A stretch of 64,000 nt of DNA from contig NC_068558.1 in assembly GCF_022201045.2 (NCBI RefSeq), forward strand, positions 44,791,001-44,855,000. Direction: 5' to 3'. The notes beneath the pieces are model-generated. The model was not told the DNA's origin, made no database searches, and saw only the letters and a program-made list of their open reading frames with translations. This DNA comes from Citrus sinensis (taxonomy: Eukaryota; Streptophyta; Magnoliopsida; Sapindales; Rutaceae). The position numbers and the translations under genes are program-made. Positions 20,021-33,659 of the stretch are shown here, in pieces; position 1 is the first letter of the stretch; each line of letters starts with the position of its first letter.

Positions 20021-20873
20021 ACGATGTATGTTATTTTCGCTCTCTTTGTAAGTTTCCATTTCTCAAAATTACTGTAGAGCATACTGTAATAGAATAACAA
20101 CATAGTCTGTAAGCTAATTTGAATTTTGTTTTCAACTTAAATGTTATAATGGTAAATATAATGGTAGAAAATGTAAATTATGTTGTTGCTTTTACGGTGC
20201 ATTTATTTTTTATTTTTGGATCAAGGAATTAGAATCTCAAATTGAAATTATTGATAGTGTTTACTTGATGAAATGAAGGTGAAAATATAAGTGAAAGTGA
20301 TGGGCTTTGTTGGACCAAAAATAAAATAGGCTCAATCAAGGCATAAATGAATTTAATCCCAATAAGACCCATCTAATAAATTTACTCTCAATTAAGTCTA
20401 CAAAGTGCTGAACAAATCACCTATAATAATCCTCCTAAGTAATAAAGCTTCAAAACCCAAAGGGTTCCAAGATCCAAGGCCAAATTTATTCTAAAGTCCT
20501 AAGATCAATCCTAAGACAAACCACCTAGGATAATCCTCTTAAGTAACAAGACTTCAAAGCCTAAAAGGTCTCAAAGTCCAAGACTAAAAGATTTTAAAGT
20601 CCTAGGATCTTATCTTAAGGCAAAACACCCAGAATAATCATCCTAGATGACGAGGTTTCAAAGCTCAAAAGATACCGAGATCCTAGGCTTCTATCCTAAG
20701 ACAAACTACTTAGGATAAATCTCCTACGTTCTAAGGTTCTCATCATCCCAGAGTTTTAGTAAAAATAACTTAAGGTTAAAACACTTCTTTCTTTAATATA
20801 TAGACAAACTTGCATATTCATGTGTCAATCAACATGGGCACAAACAAACAAGTGTTGCCAGACGTGATAAGAA
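20021..20873. repeat. Duplicated segment, right copy (part 2)
   Basis: This matches 5841-6716 in direct orientation. The shared sequence ends at GACGTGATAAGAA in both copies. The base just before 20021 marks the insertion site of the LTR in the left copy. No coding content. Confidence 0.85.
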
Positions 20874-23520
20874 CAATAACACTTGTCATTAAAATAATTA
20901 GGACTCAAGTTAAATTAATTTCGCCCATAAAATATGTCTTTTATTCTCACTAAAAGGTAAGAAAAAATGGACTCAAACGGAAAAATGCTAACTTTCTCTC
21001 TCTAATATTTTTATTTCTAAATTTACATTTCCAAAAGTCTTGTGACTAACTTGACCATAGGACGGTCTATGCCGCCAAAGCTGGCTTTCTGATTCTTTTT
21101 TGTGTTTGTAGAGTATCACTAGACAAGAACATTCTCATTATCTAAGGAAGTGAACTCAGACGAGAATATATAAAGGCCTTTTAAGATCAACCCAAAGGGT
21201 AAACTCACCATCGTTAAATCCAACAAACAATAACCCAAGTCCTAAGGGGGTCGTTCTCAGTTGAAATTTTCACATAATAAGTTGGGATAAAATTTGCATC
21301 AGTAGGCTTCACACAAATTTAAGATTAGGATTTGGAAGTTTGATTCCCAAAGGGCTTAGGATTTAGATTCCAATTCCTTTTGACTGATTATTTTATCCCC
21401 ACCTAAATTATTTAACTTCAATTTTGTCCTCCGTTAAAAATATTCTATATATATATATATATATATGCAAAAGATAAATTGAAATCACACAAATCCTTAA
21501 CCCCTTTTTCACAATTCCCAAAAATCTGAACCATCAAAATCACGTTGCCGGTCATCACGTAGCATCCGTTGGAATTGTGCACTGATTGTCAATCTCGCAC
21601 TACAGCAGACGGTCGTTGATAGTTAGTCTTACAAACACTGCATCTCTCCATCGAACGTGGATTGATAATGAGATTGTTGGTGGTGATAAATATCGATGGT
21701 GAGATTGATAATGATAAAGAATATTGATGATGCTGCATCATCAGATCTGATAAAGAAGCCATAGTAGCTAAGGGATCTTATTCTTTATCATCGGGAAGTC
21801 TTGAGGATGATGATGAAGAAGAAAATAAATTATAATAATACATAATAATAATGATGCCAATAATTAAAGGATATTTTAGTGACTTGTAACATTTTATTTC
21901 GATCCTATAATAAAGTAAACATATTAATTGAAATGCAACAATTTATTCTTATTTTAATTTATATAATTCAAATAAATAATTTATTTTTTATTTCCATTTC
22001 ATCTGAGTTCGATTCCAACCTATTTCTATTGACTTTCGATTATCGAATGTTAAATGCGCCTTAAATTTTCTACACCCAACCTAACGCCGATATGTCATGA
22101 GTCCCTAAATATTTCACAACCAGATTCCGTGATCCAGGTCCGCTGCCCTTTAATTGATTGGGTCCCACTAATTCGAAGGTCGCACCCCACCCTTTTAATT
22201 ACTTTGGATTTTCAAAAAGTTTTAGGACCGGCGAAGAGATAATATGAAAATCACAAGCATGTTGCGCATTTGAAAATTGAAATTGTGACGGGATCAGCAT
22301 CCACCTAAGAGCATTTAATATAAACATAAAAATTATTAAAAATCTCCACAATATAATTATATAAATAATAAAATAAGTATAATATAAAATTATGTCTTAT
22401 AAAATTATACAAATAAAATTATATTTTTAATTTTTAATTTCAAATCAGATCGGACATGTTAGGACCAGAGCCCTGACCCGAACTTTAATCGGCCCTAATA
22501 TTTTAGCCCGAATCCAACTTAAAATTCTTAAATTCGGATTAAAGTCCGAAAAATTTGAGTCACATCAATCAAATTAAAATTCAGACCTGGCCTTTTTAAC
22601 CATGCATACAATCTGCTGCAGATTTTAACTTCTTTTTTTTTTTTATGAACAAAATTCGAATGTTATTGGTAAATTTGTTAATACGAATCAATAAAAAAAT
22701 AGCCTAAAGATTTGAGGATTGGGCATTTAAATTCCGAATAGTACAAAAACCATTAAATATCCAATGAGCTGCCGTACAAGTAAAATCTGGACTCTGGCAT
22801 CGTCAAGGTAACAGGTTTCCTTTGTCCACCAATCAAAAACCCATATTAAAGTTTACCAGAGAATTAGAGAGACACCACCTCTGATGCCATTAATATTAAA
22901 AGTCACAAGCAACTTACTATTTTTGTAACTTCATTCCAGTATTGCAAGGAATAGAGAAAATTCCCCATGGTATAGATTAGCCCGTAGGGGACCTAATCCC
23001 TTCCGAGTTTAATTTTCCAGACGCGCGAGTTACAACAAATCAGCATGTAAATAAATCCTCTTTTTTTTTTTAAGTTTCACAATAAATTGCTCAAATGATT
23101 ATTATATATGCATTGAATTTTACAAATTATGTGACATTTTACGTGACAAGGCTGTTATTACAGAAGCGGCCAATTTACGTATTACATAAACAAAATGAGA
23201 CAGAGGCCATCGCTGTCACGTCTTTACTGAATAGTGACGGCATTCTCTTAACCAAATATTTATACGTACGTATTCTTAAACCTCCCGGACAACGGAAATT
23301 CACGGGACTAGCACTCAAATAGGAAAAAGATAAAACGACACCCATATCTTCATGTGCTCCATTAGAAAATCACATAACAAATCTTGTCCCTTTGCAAAAT
23401 TGCAGAGCTGTACTTGTCCCTTATATCTCCCAAATATCTCCTGCCACATAACATTCGGTCCCCACCGCCAGTCCGAATCACAACTTTTTAAGCATTCGCA
23501 TCATTCATCAGTCATCAAAC
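20874..23520. other. Intergenic region
   Basis: This AT-rich DNA contains a (TA)n microsatellite at about 21446-21466 and GAT/GAA-rich trinucleotide stretches around 21660-21830. The frames at 21879-22242 and 23095-23549 show no family features, and I do not support them. The last few hundred bases should hold the promoter of the AGP gene. Confidence 0.5.
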
Positions 23521-23589
23521 TCTCTCATTATTTCTCTTACATTTACTGAAGTTAAATAATAGGAGAATTGAGTGCCATCATCATCTGAC

Positions 23590-24000
23590 ATGGCTTCCTT
23601 TTGCTCATACTCAGCGTCTTTCATAATGTTGTTATTCCTGGCTTTGGCTTCGTCACCTCAACAAACACATGCACAATTCTCTACAATATCAGCTGCCCCT
23701 GCATTCTTGCCTAGTGCTCCTTTCCCGTCAACGTCAGCTCCAAGTTTGTCCCCAGACATTACTCCATTGTTTCCTACCCCTGGCGGCAACACCATGGCTC
23801 CTTCCCCAACCGAGTCCTCGCTGCCGACAATTCCTTCAAGCCCAGGTCCCCCAAATCCTGACGATTTGCTAGCTCCTGGTCCTGGAATGGCCTTACCACC
23901 AGCTGAGGCTTTACCGGCTTCTTCCTCCGTTGCAACAGTGTCTCTAAATTTTGCTGCTTTTCTTGGTTTGCTTCTGTTTCGCCTGATGCTGCTTGCCTGA
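23590..24000 (+). CDS. AGP26-like: Classical arabinogalactan protein, AGP26-like
   Basis: This single-exon frame encodes 136 residues. The start is the ATG at 23590 (MASFCSYSASF), because the open frame upstream begins with GTG. Residues 1-29 form a signal peptide ending near THAQ. The mature part is rich in Pro, Ala, Ser and Thr, with AP, SP and TP dipeptides that are typical sites for hydroxyproline O-glycosylation. The C-terminus (residues about 112-136: VATVSLNFAAFLGLLLFRLM) is hydrophobic after a small-residue region, as expected for GPI-anchor addition. AGPs act at the plasma membrane and cell wall; roles include signalling and adhesion. SAPAFLP, SLSPD..PLFPTPGG and IPSSPGPPNPDD resemble Arabidopsis AGP26 as I recall it. 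Confidence 0.85.
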   Translation: MASFCSYSASFIMLLFLALASSPQQTHAQFSTISAAPAFLPSAPFPSTSAPSLSPDITPLFPTPGGNTMAPSPTESSLPTIPSSPGPPNPDDLLAPGPGMALPPAEALPASSSVATVSLNFAAFLGLLLFRLMLLA

Positions 24001-24492
24001 TATTGTGAGCTACTGTTAGTGGGCTGCTTCAATTATTGATGTTAATTACTGATTCCACTTACGTTTGTATAGTTGTTTCGGCCGCTTTTGCGTTGTTGGT
24101 GAGTGAAGTGTAAGGCAACATTGTCCATTGTGGTAGGATAAGATAAAGTGTCTCCAATGAATAAATTAATTAAGCTCTTCCTTTTATTCCTGCACTCTTG
24201 TGGTCATAAAATATTAATCAGGTTTTGAGGAAATACCTCGCCACAGAGAAGCTCAGCGCACTAGCATTCTCGCAATCACACCTCTCATTCCATTGAATAC
24301 AAAGAAGAAACTAAAGATTTCACATACTAAGTAGATGATTATGCAGCACGATGTCTCTTGTTGAATGAAAACAAAAATCTAAACGCTACATTAAACATTC
24401 TAGTTAAGCTAAAGTATCTCCGCCATTTACATGCTATCTTTTTATATAACTGTGGTCTACAGCTTATGCTACTGTAGCATGAAACTGCACAT

Positions 24493-27067
24493 CTACGGAG
24501 GTGGAACGGTGGTGCCCGGAGACTTTGAAGGCCCACTAAATAGCTGCCCAAAAAATCCCCCCTTCAATTTATTGAACACAAAGGGGCTGTGCTTCTTGGG
24601 AGATTCTCTAGCGATATACTTTCTCAGCTTTGAATTTTCATCCTTGAGCACTCCCACAGCCATGCTGAGCTGTCTAATTACTTCTATCTTCTCTTCATCC
24701 TTCTGCTTTAGTTGATCCTTCTGCCTCTCGTTCTCCTCTTTGAGTGTCTCTATTTCTTCCCTCAACTTCATAATTTCATCGTTGTAGACTTCACTTGCAA
24801 CGCTGTCTTTTTTCGGTTCTTGATCTACTTCAATTACATCTTCCTGTACAGGATCCTCATCTTCTTCTTTTATTTCTTCATCAACTTGAGTTTCATTTAC
24901 TAGTTCAGGATCCTCAACTTCTCCGAATTCTTTTTCAATTTGAATTTCACCTTCTTGTTCAGGATCATCAACTTCAGATTCAGCATATTCCTCAGCATCC
25001 GAGCTCTCTGAATAGCTATTATAGGTTTGATCCATCATGCTTATTACTTTCTCCTGTTTGTGTTGTTTGATGGACATGAATGGGGAACCAAATGTTGTTA
25101 GGAGACGAGTTCCATGGTCTGATTTCACTAAATCATAACGCTCTGCTAACGACCGATGAGCTCTATAAAATTCTTCAACCATGCTGATTAGCTCTGGTCG
25201 TTTCTTGTAATACATTTCTGCACGTTGAGCAAACGAATCTGCATCTTCCTCGATCAGTTTCAGCATTGCCTTTGCCTTCTCATCCAGCTCTGCATCCACC
25301 ACAAATCATTAATTAATTGAAAGGAAACCATCAACACAGACACCTTAAAATTAAAAAAGGAGAGAGAGTACAAACACCAAAAATAATTGATGTCAAGGTA
25401 AGTTAAATAGAAATAAATACATTAAATCTTAGGAAATATTCTATATATTTTGTTCACAAGAAGGTTCACAGTGTTCACTACTTTCACAAAATGTGGTCAT
25501 GTGAAAGTTTTTCATCAAACAGTCTGCCACAAAAGTTCTGAGTGGGAGATTAAACATCAAAGCTAGGTAAGGAAGATACTTGATTGTAAAATGTGAAAAT
25601 CATGCTTGTTGACATAGTTGAGCTAACAATGTAACTCGTTTGACACCAAATCCACAGTATTTATACCTAATAAACTCCATAATGAAAGTTCATGCTTAGT
25701 CCTACAATTCGCAAGTTTACCCTATTGAAGAAACAAGGGAACCAAAAAGTAAAAGCCATAGAAAGAACATGATCACTTCAGTACATGGCCATATCTAGGT
25801 AAATGAAATCAGAAAGTGAGAGCACAGGGCCCTACCACTTTCCTAGTTCTATACAGAATCAGATGTGCGCATTATAAAAATGCTGCACTGTGTTAAACTC
25901 CTTAACAATGGTTCGACTAAATTATTAGGTAACAAAGGATACATTTAAAAATGCTTCAAAATTATGATAAACTTTTAGGTTTTGGTGGACACTCCAAAAA
26001 TTAATTAATAGAAAGCATGGATAGAACTTGATGGACTTCAAGGTTCTCTGTGGTGAGGACCACCGTATCACAGGCAGAGCACAATTACTCTCCCTAAAAA
26101 TCATTACATCTCTGATTGTAGACCACACATCAGAACCAGTGCCATGAAGGTAACATGTAATACCACTTCAAAGGAAGGTTCTACAAATTCTTTCGTGCAC
26201 ATTCATTTGCCACCATCCTTTATAATTCAAGTCTACCACTCTATCATTTATGTGGGCCCCTCCACCATCTGAACCTTCTTTTGATCAAAGTCAATAAAAA
26301 AGCTTTAACAAATATCAGAAGGGGTTGCGCCTCACAATTCTAACATTGACAGCACTGTCTAATGTTCATTGTTTGTCAAGTAATTGTGTAATCTATTCTC
26401 AAGCGTTTCCAAGTTAACATGGATCAAAGTCGCCTATTGTACCATAATAGTTGGAAGTCAAGGAAAATTAAGTAAGATTTGTCTAGCATACATTTTCAGA
26501 ACAAGAAAGCATAAGAAAAAAACAAGGTGCAAATTGAAGGGAAAAAGGTTACTCAGAGAAGATTTTACACTGTAATTGTGACCTTCCTATCAACCCCGCA
26601 GGGTGATAAAGAGCCACCACAAATTACTCCCTTTTTAATTTTTGTTTAAACTCTCCCCACATCTCTAAAAGCTGTTTGTGTCCATAAAGGTAATCAACCA
26701 AATCAAAGGTAACAAACAGTCTACACCAATTGTGTTCACTTGTAAGTCAATTATTGTAGAAAGTGACAGTAAAATGAAAACAATTCAAACTTTCAAGAAT
26801 ATTTAAAGCCACGCTCTCCAACGGTCAAGAATCAAGGAGCAAAACTAACAAATGAAGAACCAAGAATCAAGGTCAAGAATCACAAACAAAGAAAGAGTAA
26901 ACATCCCTTTCAAAAAAAGAAAGAAAGAGTAAACATCAAACAAGAAAAGGGGGTAAAAGAAATTTACCAGCAAGTGTGGATTGGAGCCATGGAGAGCGTT
27001 TTGAGCCCTTGTTGTGACTATCAAACCACCACCAGTGTGATGTTTCTTTGCTCATCACTTCCACCAT
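24493..27067 (-). CDS. NET3-like: NET3/KIP1-like NAB-domain actin-binding protein
   Basis: Two exons, 27067-26968 and 25289-24493, join in frame after one base of the split Glu codon, giving 298 residues. The start chosen is the ATG at 27067; a second in-frame ATG lies at 27055. Residues about 9-85 form the NAB domain: [48 protein letters not shown], then [20 protein letters not shown] proteins bind F-actin and link it to membranes; NET3 members act at the ER, nuclear envelope or ER-plasma membrane contacts. The middle is very acidic (repeated EVEDPE and DEE), then comes a coiled coil ([20 protein letters not shown]). The 1.7-kb intron after the first coding exon is usual for the family. A non-coding first exon probably ends at a donor near 27563, with an acceptor near 27093. 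Confidence 0.9.
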
Positions 27068-27720
27068 CTTCTCTCTTTACTCCGCTCACCTTCTTCACAA
27101 TCACAAAATCAAACATACACTCAAAGATTCTTTACTCGGCCTAATTAATAATTCAAAACTATCTAGAAATGGAAACAAAACCAGGAGTAACAAAAAACAC
27201 CATATATTACCATCTGAATTGGCGAAAACTACCAAGTTATCATTTTAGAGGGCAGTGAAGGGCAAGCAAGACAGAACAAGTAAGGGGTTAATATAGTAAT
27301 TTTCATTTCAATAAGAGAAAGAGGGAAACTTCAGTTTTCAAAAATATCCAAATTAACTGCCTATTTAAGAGACCTTATAAATTATTTCCAAAGGAGAGAC
27401 CTTATTAAAAATAAATTAAAAAAAAAAAGAAACTAAAAACGGATAAACCATACAAGGAAAGAAATCTAACTAGTCCTTAACAAAATCTGAAGAAAATGGC
27501 AAGAACAACTAAAACTTACTCAAAGTTTCACAAGAATACCGTACAAGTTGAAGCGAGAGTACCTGAGTGGCCTTCGTTTTATTCTTAAAGCTGAGACTGA
27601 GGCTGAGACTGGACGAATACGAAGGCGAAGACAGCGGTGCTCCTTTGTCTCTATTAGCCGAACCGATAGAGTTGTAGTTTAAACAAAATTCCTCCAAATT
27701 TCACCGTTAGCATTGCTTCG

Positions 27721-28679
27721 CTGGCCAATGAAGTCCAGCCACGTGTGGAAAAAGCGAAAGATGTTTCAAACCTGGAGACGTAAGCTGAACAAACAAGACA
27801 TGCCTTAAATTCGGGATTTGAAAAAATGAGTTTATTGAATTTACAGGTTTACCCTTATCAGCATGCTTTATCTACGCCGCTCCTATGGTTCTTATCTCAT
27901 CAAATGGGACAAGATGTCAGTTTTTCTCGAGATTCATTACGTGATCCAACGGCCAGAAGTCTATTTCGTTGAGTATCACTGTGTGGATCTGGAATTTGAA
28001 TTCTAGCACAAGGCTAGTTTATAGGCTTTTGGGAAGTAGGGATGAGAAAAACTCGGAAGTTTTTTGACAAGGGAGATGAAGTGGGCGCCGAATGTAAGGG
28101 TGCATCGATTAGTGGGGGTCTAAATTCGAAAAGCCTAACCTTCAGCCACTGTGAAGTGAATAATGTATGAGGGACACTTTCGAGATTTCAAAGGTATGAA
28201 AACATTTTTTGTACGTGTTACAAAAGAAGATGGACACGTACACAAGGTGGAGCGTAGCTTATCTCCAACGGTCGAAACTGGACCTTCCACGGAAATATTA
28301 TTATTTCTTTAATACTATATAACACAACTACTACTTGTTTTTTTAAATCTTTTTCGTTAAACATTTACACAAAATAAACCTGCTCATATTTTCACTAGTC
28401 AATTGTTTAAATGGACTTTTGAATTTTGATACAACTATTTGTCATAGGCTTCAGCAGGCAGTGGCCTATTTGTAAGCAAAAGGGGCAAAAAAAAAAAAAA
28501 AAAAAAAAACACGTTAATCCAAAAAATAAAAATAAAAAAGCTTTAACGGAGAAAAAGAGAGTTAACAAAATCGTCGTAAATTTGTTAAATATTTACAGAA
28601 GATGATGACTCTAGTAGCTCTGTAGTATGTTCACAACGTTTATTCTGTACAAGCTATATCATCGTCGTCGTCGTCGTCG
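27721..28679. other. Intergenic region between NET3-like and NHX genes
   Basis: It holds the promoter side of the NET3-like gene (-) and the 3' side of the NHX gene (-). A poly-A run lies at about 28488-28508. A (GTC)n trinucleotide run (28661-28680) ends at the NHX stop codon. No gene is seen. Confidence 0.55.
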
Positions 28680-31600
28680 TCAGTGCAAAATATCATTTGG
28701 TGGCGATTCTTCACCTCCTCCGCCGAAGATAGGACGCATGACAGCGTTATCAAATTTCCGCCAATAGTAATGGACAGTGCTAGTTGGCTTGGTTATAAGC
28801 ATGGTTAAACTGCTTGGACGACGGATACTGATGCCACCCCCCACCGAGTCTAATTCCGAGGCCAAGTCTTGCCCATTTGCCAAAAGTGGGAGGAGAGCGC
28901 TACTAGACTTGGGACTAGAAATTTCACTTGACTCCTCCCGTGGTTGCAACATCAATCTTACAAGAGGCTTGGTCAGTAATCCAAACACCTGCAAATTTTC
29001 GTCAATTAATAATAAGTAGAGTTTAGTGGAGGAAAGCCAGCTAAGGGAGTTTCGGTGGTTGTATGGATTGGCGGCAAAATCGCTTACCACATTACTAAAT
29101 AGAACAATTGTGATGGTGCTGGTAATCATTATGGCGTTTTTAGGCCGTTGAGTATGCCCCGAGGAAGTAAACTGCAAATACGAATCCCTTTGTTTTGTTA
29201 TAGGAAAACAGAAAGACTAAGATACGAAATCTAAAGAGCAACTTGAACAAATTAATAACCGAATGGTTAAGATTTCAGATTTCGGACTGCCTCATTCCTT
29301 TGCCCTTTTCTGTTTTCATCCTAATCAAATCCCATTCTCAAGAAAAGGGAAAAAGAAAATGAGACAGCCCAGCCAAATTGATAGCCAGACAATTCCTTTA
29401 ACCCACCAGTTGATTCCATTTCCTAAACATGACAGAAAATTGAAGCGGCAAACATCATAGCTTCATTATACTTGTGACCCAGATTTTACCTTATTATAAG
29501 CAAGTGCAACCGACACAGCGCCTCGCATGAGCCCAGCCCACCATATTGTAACCTGAATCAGTAACATCACTTTGTCATTCAGCAAATTCAGGTCCGCAAA
29601 TAAGGCAAGACCAAAAATACCTACCTGCTGCTTAAATCCAATTTTATCAATAGGGGAATCATTGGCTAAGTTGGATAAAAATGACACAGAGAAAACAGAA
29701 GCTGCCCTTCCAACCAGAACCAGACCAAGCAGGGTGGAACTCACTGCAACTGATGTCCCAGGACTGTACAAGAAGAAAAGTTATATATGAGAATTTCACA
29801 TGGGTTTGCAGCAGGGAAGTTATAATTTTAACGGGAACATTTCCGCATACTAGCAAGACAAGTATAAGGGAAAAGGAGAGCAATTCACCAACAATCTCAT
29901 ACAACCAGAAGACTTAGTAGATTAATAATTATAAGTACAGATGACTTGGAAAGATTAGACTCAATTGAACTATCCTCAATTTAACATTAATGTTACCTTC
30001 CCTTTACAATCTTCCACTTCTCCATGTCCAAGGCATCCATACCAACATAGAGGAAGATGAAAGTCTCTGATATAAAAGACAATGTCGCAAAAGTATGCCT
30101 GCAGGAAAACAAAAAGTGTAAAGCACGAGAAAAAGATCACATTTCGATGTTTGAGAAACTACTTCAGAAGAATCAACATACTTGGTCGTGACTCTTGAAC
30201 TTTCAGTAATATTGTGCCATGTGTAGTGGGACATGACAATCCCACAAAAGAACACAGTAAGGATGCCACTCAACTGAAAGAGCTGCAAGACAATAGTTGT
30301 TGACATCGAAGTTACATGACACACCATAAGAAAAAGTAAAGGCAGTAATTTCATAAAGCACTGAAACATGTGAAACAGAAAACTTACATCGGCCATGACA
30401 TATGAAAGGTAAGCCATGAGAATCATTAGAGCAACTTCGCGATCTGTTGAGTGCCTGAAATTTGGCAATGGTTTAAGCTACTTCATTCTGTAGATATTAA
30501 AAAGGAATCTTGTTTTGAACATTTTCCTATTATATTATTTTAACATGGAGAGACTTGGCCAAAATTTAAAAGAGAGAGAGAGAGACTTGGCCAAAAAGTC
30601 CGGTAAAACAACTGATTCTGGATAGAGTCATAGAGGCAATCCAAAACATTTCTTTAAACATGTACGACCCAGATGTCATCACAGAAAAAATTTAACAATT
30701 TACTTTAAGCCAAAACAATTGTTCTTTAAATAATGATAAACTTTGTCAACTAACTCATAGAGATAGCATCACTTTGCAATTCTGACAAGCAAGAACACAG
30801 ACTGTTAGCATTGCCTAGATGCAGATTGATCATGATAATTTTTGTCAACTAACTCATAGAGATAGCATCACTTAGCAATCCTGACCAGAAAGAAAACAGA
30901 GTATTAGCATTGCTTAGATGCAGAACCCACCAATTAAGTTATTCTCTGCTAAGAGATTAAATTTGTCATCCGACTAAAACACTAATAAAGATATCTCACT
31001 TGCAAACTTCTAATACCATACAAAATGCAAGCACAGAACATAAAATAATGACTTATGTAAATGAAGAGGTAAACAGCAAACAAGCTCATAAATATTGTTC
31101 ATTCAATACCTGCCAAAGTACAGCTCTCTTATGATGTATGCACTCATCAATCCAACCTGCAAAGAGCTAGGATTTTATGTCATGCTATACAAATTATTCT
31201 GCATTGCCAAAACTTAAAAGAAGGACATGACAATAAAGACATGCAAAAATGCACTCTCATGCACATGCACAAAGACAGAGAGAGGAACTTACAGCTATTC
31301 CCAGCAATGTGCTCAAACTAAATAAATATAAGAAACTGCCAGTAAATTGCATGACAGTGTCTGGGGTTACGTGCACAGAAAATTTTTGGATTGCATTGAA
31401 GAGTACAATAGATGTGGCATCATTTACCACACCTTCCCCAAAGACTAGACTGTATAATAGAGGTGTATCTTCCTGATTAAGCACCTGTAAACCAAATGGA
31501 AAACTTAGAAGACAAGATTTATGCATTCCTCATTTCTTTGGCACTAAAAGGTGGGAAATACATTTATACCTGCAAGGTGCAAACGGTATCTGTAGCCGAG

Positions 31601-33659
31601 AGGATTGCCCCAAGTGCTAAAAGAAGAAGAGAACAATTGTATTAAAAAACAAAAGAAGATCTTCTCCAAAAAAAAAAAAGATTAGAAAGAAAAATATAAT
31701 AAAGCAAACCGACATTAATATCATCATGATTTTTTGTTTTAAACTAAACTATTGCTTCTCAGTTGCTGTCACAATTTGATTCTCCATTGGACAGGATACA
31801 TCACACTAAAGGAGTCTCAGTATTAACAATACTAGCATTATTATAGCACAAGCAGGAAACAGCAGTTCAACTCAATTTTCCAAAAAATGACCAATGCCTA
31901 TCTAAAATGTGCAACTTTATACAAAGAAAAATGTGATGATGAAAGGTATGGAGCATACCAAGAAAATCCCCTTGATCCCAGAAAGTAAGACCAAATTTCA
32001 TGAATAATTTAGCTGAACCTGTTAAACCATGATACAGGAGAATTAGAAATGGCACACATCAGAATGACAGAAAGTTATCAATAATACCATGTATTTGAGG
32101 TAGTTGAGAATTATAATATTTTTCTTTTCTTGGCAACAAATGATATGAAATTGTGATTTAAAATGTAAGCATGCCTTTAAAATTTAGATAGTCATTTCAG
32201 CATATATACAGCAAAGTGTTATCAAGCTGCTTTTGTTTCTGGTGGCGAGAGAAGAAACAGTGAGCAAGATAACATGCAAATCCTGGACAACTCCACCAGC
32301 ACATGAACTAATAATGATCACTGGAGGATTGTGAAAAAAACATTTATTTGCATATATTATTATAGAATATAGATCAAATGTCAAAGCTGCATATACATCT
32401 AGGTCTCAATCCAATAGGAATCTTATTCATCTAGTCTTTATGCAATAAGAAAGAACCTGAGCGACTCCAGAAAAAGGGGAAATAGTTATTAAGAAACTTG
32501 TTATACAAATAATATGCTCTGGCAAAAAGATTATGGATTCTAAAACTTTTAACAGTCAACAAACAGGTCAAAAGGATAGTCCATTCTCTGCTGAAAGGTA
32601 AACTTAAGAGAGAACGCCTATAGAAGTACAGCCAAAAATGATACCATAAGGCGCCTTCTGATATATCATGCCTTCAATCATGAGAAATTTATAGTTTGAG
32701 AATTATGGGGAAGTTAATTATGAAAACACATTTCATAAAGTAAGATATAATGTTTTTAATTGATTCAAATAACATAATAAATCCACTTGCCACCAGAACA
32801 ACCTGTATGCATTAACATATAACATTTTGTAAGTGTGTGCAAAACACCAAGCAAATTGCACTTAGTCCAGTCACATCAATCATGCGATATCTGCATTCAC
32901 ACAACAATTATGATTAATATTTTATTACCAAACAGGAAATAACATAACAAGCTTGAGATCGGGATATACCTATTGATATGATGCCAAAGGAAATCAGCGT
33001 ACCAACAACACCAAACAAATTGATTATGATGAAATTTTGGAAAAATTGCTTCTTTTTGACTTGGAACCTGGTATATAAAAAGAATCAATGAGAAAAAGTA
33101 CAAAGAAATTCAGAAAAGTCCACCCCCATGCTTGTGATTTAAATAAAAAGAAGTTGAAGTCGAGGACCGAATGTAACGAGTTTACAAGTTTCAAAACAGA
33201 TTGAATGGACTACAAAGAAAGCAGAGTCAATTGGCAAAAGAATGAAATTAGAGATAAAGTTCAAGCATACCCGGCATTGAATATGATAGGAGGAAGAAGA
33301 CATATAAAGAATAGATCTTCATCGAATAACAAAATGTCCGAGATTTTGCCATTAGTAGTTAGTATAATAACAGTTGCAGTACACAGGCCCTGCAATCAAA
33401 CCCAAGAAAGAATCAACTACCTTTTTCTTAAAAGACGAACCAATCAAAATAAATAAAAATTGTTAACATCCTAGATGAATGCAACAAAACTCACAAAAGC
33501 AAGAGCAGTAACAGACTGATTCATCCATCGAGTCTTCTGCAAAAGATGACCGATCACAATACAAGCACTAACGAGAGCCACGAACAGAGTGACAGAATGT
33601 ACAGGAGCAGCGTCCGGTTCATTCAGAAGCGTCGAAACAGAATCCAACTTGAGACTCAT
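28680..33659 (-). CDS. NHX: Vacuolar-type Na+(K+)/H+ exchanger, NHX family
   Basis: NHX class I proteins exchange cytosolic Na+ or K+ for vacuolar H+, supporting salt tolerance, K+ storage and pH. Fourteen coding exons join in frame: 33659-33495, 33389-33271, 33067-32970, 32018-31959, 31616-31570, 31484-31293, 31156-31110, 30454-30388, 30282-30182, 30098-29997, 29763-29625, 29552-29490, 29171-29088 and 28988-28680. The product has 530 residues, the normal length. Family hallmarks are visible: FNAGFQVKKKQFF, LSATDTVCTLQVLNQEDTPL, FGEGVVNDATS, GILTVFFCGIVMSHYTWHN, YVGMDALDMEKW, WWAGLMRGAVSVALAYNK, and the C-terminal PTSTVHYYWRKFDNAVMRPI. About 10-12 membrane segments are expected. In the amiloride-site motif (FFIYLLPPI in most relatives) this copy reads FFICLLPPI. 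Isoform (NHX3/4-like versus NHX1/2) is not settled from sequence alone. Confidence 0.93.
30742..30924. repeat. 99-bp tandem duplication inside an NHX intron
   Basis: A unit starting TTTGTCAACTAACTCATAGA is present at 30742 and again at 30841 with small differences. It lies in the intron between the exons ending at 31110 and starting at 30454. Confidence 0.8.

Noticed and set aside
23658-24032. 124-residue - strand frame opposite the AGP gene
   Set aside because: It is a shadow of the Pro/Ala/Ser-rich AGP reading frame; the + strand has the signal peptide and GPI tail.
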